Origin: Bacteroidaceae bacterium
Lineage (GTDB): Bacteria; Bacteroidota; Bacteroidia; Bacteroidales; Bacteroidaceae
Reading direction: 5' to 3'
DNA: 6,553 nucleotides
Assembly: GCA_016284115.1 (NCBI GenBank)
Contig: JAEEOD010000119.1
Location: 1 to 6,553 of the forward strand
Below the pieces are notes generated by a model, which saw only the letters and a list, made by a program, of their open reading frames with translations, searched no databases and was not told the DNA's origin. Shown piece after piece: positions 6,510-6,553 of this stretch. The translations under genes were made by a program, and so were the position numbers. Position 1 is the first letter of the stretch; every line of letters begins with the position of its first letter.

Positions 6510-6553
6510 TTATTTCAGTTTGAAGAGTAGGATGTCACCTGGTTCTACGTAGT
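6510..6553 (-). CDS. C-terminal end of an unidentified gene, cut by window edge
   Basis: The minus-strand frame entering from the right edge reads ...YVEPGDILLFKLK and stops at TAA (6510-6512). It reads like the end of a protein: a PGD turn followed by an alternating hydrophobic beta strand and a lysine-rich tail. A PGD-hydrophobic strand occurs in many unrelated families, so I do not assign one. The stop lies 22 bases upstream of the -33 element of the next gene, which suggests that gene is transcribed separately. Thirteen complete codons are too few to exclude a chance open frame. Confidence 0.4.
   Translation of the reverse strand, partial: YVEPGDILLFKLK

Noticed and set aside
1..6553. 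tRNA, rRNA, CRISPR array, insertion sequence or integrase
   Set aside because: No cloverleaf-like segment, regularly spaced repeats, transposase motifs or terminal inverted repeats were seen on reading both strands.

Overview
The window looks like part of a Bacteroidota chromosome, most likely a Prevotella-type member of the Bacteroidales. Three minus-strand promoters fit the Bacteroidetes -33/-7 pattern (TTTG or CTTG, then TAnnTTTG). Start sites mostly lack a Shine-Dalgarno sequence. One secreted protein ends in what looks like a type IX secretion (T9SS) sorting tail. No taxonomic marker gene is present, so genus is an inference.

Left and middle (1-5281) form part of a surface-polysaccharide (capsule, exopolysaccharide or LPS glycan) locus. 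A plus-strand GT4 glycosyltransferase, cut at its 5' end by the window edge, converges on and overlaps a minus-strand fusion gene. That fusion joins a sugar-1-phosphate nucleotidyltransferase to a GmhB-like HAD phosphatase. Twelve bases upstream of it lies a GmhA-like SIS-domain phosphoheptose isomerase with its own promoter. Together they supply three of the four steps from sedoheptulose 7-phosphate to GDP-D-glycero-alpha-D-manno-heptose; the 7-phosphate kinase is not in the window. Further upstream are two more GT4 glycosyltransferases in a 4-base ATGA overlap, driven by a promoter at about 5251-5281. The simplest reading is that the isomerase and fusion make an activated heptose and the GT4 enzymes build the glycan, possibly using it.

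Right side (about 5328-6553) is clearly AT-richer and holds a different unit: a secreted protein with a choice-of-anchor-J-like beta domain and a T9SS-like tail, followed after 2 bases by a 58-residue open frame. The short frame has a signal peptide and then stops abruptly. I read it as the surviving 5' end of a larger secreted-protein gene, cut at about 5335, where the polysaccharide locus begins. At the extreme right edge only the last 13 full codons of another minus-strand gene are visible.

No tRNA, rRNA, CRISPR array, transposase or convincing intrinsic terminator was seen. I found no wholly new system. The most informative points are the truncated secreted gene at the composition boundary, the fused heptose enzyme without its kinase, and the 62-base convergent coding overlap.
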